Assembly (NCBI RefSeq): GCF_000801315.1 | Contig: NZ_CP010054.1 | Coordinates: forward strand, 1,736,001 to 1,800,000 | Origin: Hymenobacter sp. DG25B | GTDB lineage: Bacteria; Bacteroidota; Bacteroidia; Cytophagales; Hymenobacteraceae | Length of the DNA stretch: 64,000 bases | Direction: 5' to 3' | In this document: piece after piece, positions 61,558 through 64,000 of the stretch | Layout: each line of letters begins with the position of its first letter | Position numbering within the stretch: position 1 is the first letter of the stretch | Position numbers and translations under genes: made by a program | Notes under the pieces: model-generated | Databases searched by the model: none | What the model was told of the DNA's origin: nothing | What the model saw: the letters and a program-made list of their open reading frames with translations, nothing else

Positions 61558-62808
61558 CTAGCAGCTGGCCTGGGTGATGGGGGCCGGGGAAAAGTGTTCC
61601 AGCATAGCGCGCTCTACCTGGCGGCGCAGCGCGGGCAGGTCTACCAGCAGGTGGTCGGCGTTGGCGGCTAATCGGGTGTGGCTGGCGTGGGGCGAGGGGC
61701 AGACCAGGTACTGGTAGCCGATGTCGAGACGGGCGCTAAGCTCCAGAAAATCGGCCACCACAAAATTCTTTGGAAACAGCTCAATCAGCTGCGTTCCGGG
61801 CGAGCTGAAGACGATATTGGCCAGGCCCGCACCTACGGGCGCCACAATCACTTTAGCCCGCGCGAAAAGGGCTGTTTTCTCCGCCTGCGTGTAGGGCGTA
61901 AGCACGTGGGTTTCGAAGCCATAGGGCCGCAGCATAGCCTCCATCTCGGGCTCATTTACTACGTGGCGAAACTTAGCGTCGCGGCGGCTGATGTAGATGT
62001 AAGAGCCGAAGGGACGGTCGGTGGGCGGAGGGGGCAGGAGCACATCCCGCAGGAAGTTGCAGGCCCAGGTGGGCGTATGCGTGCGGGTGCCCCGCACGGC
62101 GGCGGTAACCACCAGCTGTCCGGCCCGCACGTGCGGGTGTGTTTTCACCTCCAGCAGCTGCTCGGGCCTGATGCCCATTTGCTGCGTGGTTTGGACCACA
62201 AACGGCAAGGACTTATCATACACCAGAAAGTAGTCGATGCTGCTCAGCAGGCCGGCCTCGCGCACCAGGTGCAGGCGGGGCAGGGAGTCAATGAGCCAGT
62301 GATAATAGTTGCCATTGGCCGCGCCCCCGCCGGAAAGCAAGCTGCACACCGTGCCGGCGACTTCCAGCGGCTCCTGAAAAAAGCGTTGCTGAAATATGTT
62401 GTTGCGGGCGGGGTCCAGCAGGTCCCATTCCTTGTTGGTGTACTGAAAGGATATGTCACCCACCAGGCCGCCATCGGAAGAAAGCACCGCCACGCTATTG
62501 GGATTATCAGCGTAGATGCGGCCGTTTTTCAGGACTACCACGGCGGCGGCTGGTACCTTTTCCGTGCGGTTGGGCTTGCTGTAGAGGCCTCCAAAATCAG
62601 ACGCCTGCTGGTAAAAGTCATCGGGCACGTGCAGGTGGGAACTGCCGGCGGGCACAATCTCATAATAGGCCACTTCACTGCCCGGCCGCAGGGCCAGCTC
62701 CCGGCAGCTGGGGTGCACGCCTGTGGGCCGGTAGTGCAGCTGATAGGGCACTATTTCGCGCAGATAACGGCCGGCTTTTCGTTTTGCCCGGGCTATAAAA
62801 TTGTGCAT
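61558..62808 (-). CDS. Family 61 glycosyltransferase
   Basis: A 416-residue protein of the GT61 (DUF563) group. Characteristic segments are NYYHWLIDSLPRLHLVREAG, SYIYISRRDAKFRHVVNEPE and KVIVAPVGAGLANIVFSSPGTQLIEL. The N-terminal 130 residues form a beta-rich extension. GT61 enzymes add xylose, N-acetylglucosamine or arabinose in other systems; specificity is unknown here. Situated between GT2 and GDP-fucose synthase genes. Confidence 0.9.
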   Translation of the reverse strand: MHNFIARAKRKAGRYLREIVPYQLHYRPTGVHPSCRELALRPGSEVAYYEIVPAGSSHLHVPDDFYQQASDFGGLYSKPNRTEKVPAAAVVVLKNGRIYADNPNSVAVLSSDGGLVGDISFQYTNKEWDLLDPARNNIFQQRFFQEPLEVAGTVCSLLSGGGAANGNYYHWLIDSLPRLHLVREAGLLSSIDYFLVYDKSLPFVVQTTQQMGIRPEQLLEVKTHPHVRAGQLVVTAAVRGTRTHTPTWACNFLRDVLLPPPPTDRPFGSYIYISRRDAKFRHVVNEPEMEAMLRPYGFETHVLTPYTQAEKTALFARAKVIVAPVGAGLANIVFSSPGTQLIELFPKNFVVADFLELSARLDIGYQYLVCPSPHASHTRLAANADHLLVDLPALRRQVERAMLEHFSPAPITQASC

Positions 62809-62866
62809 AAGCCCATCAGAAATAAGGATAAAAAAGATTGTGGAAGCACACGCAAAGAAAAGAGAA

Positions 62867-63823
62867 TCAGGTCATTGCCGGAGCGGGCTGCTGCGCGGCC
62901 GGTTTCCAGTCGGCGGTGGCCAGCACCTTTTTTAATCCCTCTCGGAGCCCGATGCGGTGGTGCCAGCCCAGGGCGTGCAGGCGGCTTACATCCAGCAGCT
63001 TACGCGGGGTGCCATCGGGGCGGGAGGGGTTAAAGATGATGTCGCCGCGGAAGCCGCTCAGCTCCGCAATCAGCTCGGCCAGCTCCCGGATGCTGAGGTC
63101 CTCGCCGGTACCGATGTTCACGGGCTCGGCGCCATCGTAGTGCTGCATCAGGTGCAGGCAGGCGCTGGCCAGGTCATCCACGTGCAGAAACTCGCGGCGC
63201 GGCGTGCCGGTGCCCCAAACTTCTACGCTGGGCAGCCGGGCGGCCGCGGCCTCACTGAACTTGCGGATCAGGGCGGCGGCTACGTGAGAGTTTTCGGGGT
63301 CGTAGTTATCGTGGGGGCCATAGAGGTTGGTGGGCATCACCGTTATAAACCGGCAACCATACTGGGCGCGGTAGGCCTCGCAGAGCTTGAGGCCGGCTAT
63401 TTTGGCAATGGCATAAGGCTCGTTGGTAGCTTCCAGCGGGCCCGTGAGCAAATACTCTTCCTTGATAGGCTGCGGCGCCATTTTGGGATAAATGCAGGAA
63501 GAACCCAGGTACAGCAGCTTGCCCACGCCCTGCCGGTAGCTGGCATGAATAACGTTGGCCTCAATCAGCAGATTATCATAGATAAAATCGGCGCGGTAGG
63601 TGTTGTTGGCGTGAATGCCGCCCACTTTGGCCGCAGCCAGCCACACATAGTCGGGCTGCTCCCGGGCGAAGAACTCCTCCACGGCGGCCTGGTTGCGCAG
63701 GTCCAGCTCCTGGGAGGTGCGCAGCAGCAGGTTGGTATAGCCTTCCTGCCGTAACAGGCGCACCACCGCCGCGCCTACCATACCGCGGTGACCGGCCACA
63801 TAAATCTTAGCGTTTTTTTCCAT
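62867..63823 (-). CDS. fcl: GDP-L-fucose synthase
   Basis: A 318-residue bifunctional 3,5-epimerase/4-reductase that makes GDP-L-fucose from GDP-4-keto-6-deoxymannose. Rossmann motif [46 protein letters not shown] and the catalytic Tyr/Lys in [30 protein letters not shown] is a family hallmark. Length is normal. It follows gmd by 27 bp in the same leftward operon, giving a complete GDP-fucose pathway from GDP-mannose. Confidence 0.96.
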   Translation of the reverse strand: MEKNAKIYVAGHRGMVGAAVVRLLRQEGYTNLLLRTSQELDLRNQAAVEEFFAREQPDYVWLAAAKVGGIHANNTYRADFIYDNLLIEANVIHASYRQGVGKLLYLGSSCIYPKMAPQPIKEEYLLTGPLEATNEPYAIAKIAGLKLCEAYRAQYGCRFITVMPTNLYGPHDNYDPENSHVAAALIRKFSEAAAARLPSVEVWGTGTPRREFLHVDDLASACLHLMQHYDGAEPVNIGTGEDLSIRELAELIAELSGFRGDIIFNPSRPDGTPRKLLDVSRLHALGWHHRIGLREGLKKVLATADWKPAAQQPAPAMT

Positions 63824-63850
63824 GCTGAGGGAGAGGGCGAGCCGGGTAGC

Positions 63851-64000
63851 TTATTCGTAATAATTGAGGATGCGGTGGCCGGCCTCCAGCAGCACGGCAT
63901 CGCGGCGGAACAGCAGCACATCGGCCTGCACCATGTCGCTCACCAGGGCGGGCAGGTCGTATTGGGGCGTCCAGCCCAGGCGGGTGCGGGCCCGGGTGGC
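63851..64000 (-). CDS. gmd: GDP-mannose 4,6-dehydratase, C-terminal end (5' part outside window)
   Basis: Only the last 49 codons are present. They read RTRLGWTPQYDLPALVSDMV, then VLLEAGHRILNYYE and a TAA stop, the characteristic end of Gmd. Operon partner of the GDP-fucose synthase that follows. Confidence 0.88.
   Translation of the reverse strand, partial: ATRARTRLGWTPQYDLPALVSDMVQADVLLFRRDAVLLEAGHRILNYYE

Noticed and set aside
61678..63033. 451-residue rightward open frame across GT61 and fcl
   Set aside because: It runs over two real leftward genes and their gap and shows no domain.

Overview
The window is GC-rich, gene-dense DNA from a member of the Bacteroidota, most likely a Hymenobacter-like organism of the Cytophagales. 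The phylum assignment rests on a C-terminal type IX secretion sorting domain, a TonB-dependent receptor with an N-terminal carboxypeptidase-regulatory domain, promoters of the TTG-N19/20-TAnnTTTG type, few Shine-Dalgarno sequences, and a complete ebo cluster. The genus is inference. No rRNA, tRNA, CRISPR array or intact insertion sequence was recognised.

Region 1 (1-16.7 kb) is a sulfur-oxidation island. An OmpR-type two-component system lies at the left edge. It is followed by a decayed 5'-nucleotidase, a type II sulfide:quinone oxidoreductase with its own AT-rich promoter region, and a leftward run of ten tightly spaced genes (12.8 to 4.0 kb): TauE/SafE exporter, metallo-beta-lactamase/rhodanese persulfide dioxygenase, rhodanese, two half-size YeeE/YedE permeases flanking a methyltransferase, TsdA-type thiosulfate dehydrogenase, outer-membrane porin, DsrE lipoprotein and MFS transporter. 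A divergent ArsR-family regulator with an unusual cysteine arrangement sits at the head, and similar operator-like sites occur before it, before the exporter operon and before the SQR gene. The right flank holds an intact 5'-nucleotidase, a nested palindrome, a small secreted protein, an RND-adaptor remnant and a TlpA-like thioredoxin.

Region 2 (17.4-27.6 kb) is one giant secreted multidomain protein gene, broken by a single-base frameshift in a C run. Its 5' half is clearly more AT-rich than its 3' half.

Region 3 (28.5-34.6 kb) is a four-gene iron-type uptake operon (DUF4856 lipoprotein, imelysin, HTTM membrane protein, TonB-dependent receptor), with a good promoter and a 25-bp inverted repeat upstream.

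Region 4 (34.9-41.2 kb) is a nitrogen-oxide region: cupin fusion protein, truncated haemoglobin, SCO protein, NirV-like protein, copper nitrite reductase, cytochrome c and a heme-copper-oxidase-like membrane protein. Two of these genes share the same FNR/CRP-like palindrome.

Region 5 (41.6-48.4 kb) is a full eboABCDEF cluster. Region 6 (48.4-53.3 kb) holds assorted single genes. Region 7 (53.7-64.0 kb) is an exopolysaccharide locus: a sugar-phosphate initiating transferase, a WecG/TagA-type transferase, a CDP-sugar gene set whose last gene is frameshifted in a C run, and, convergently, a GT2, a GT61, GDP-fucose synthase and the end of GDP-mannose dehydratase.
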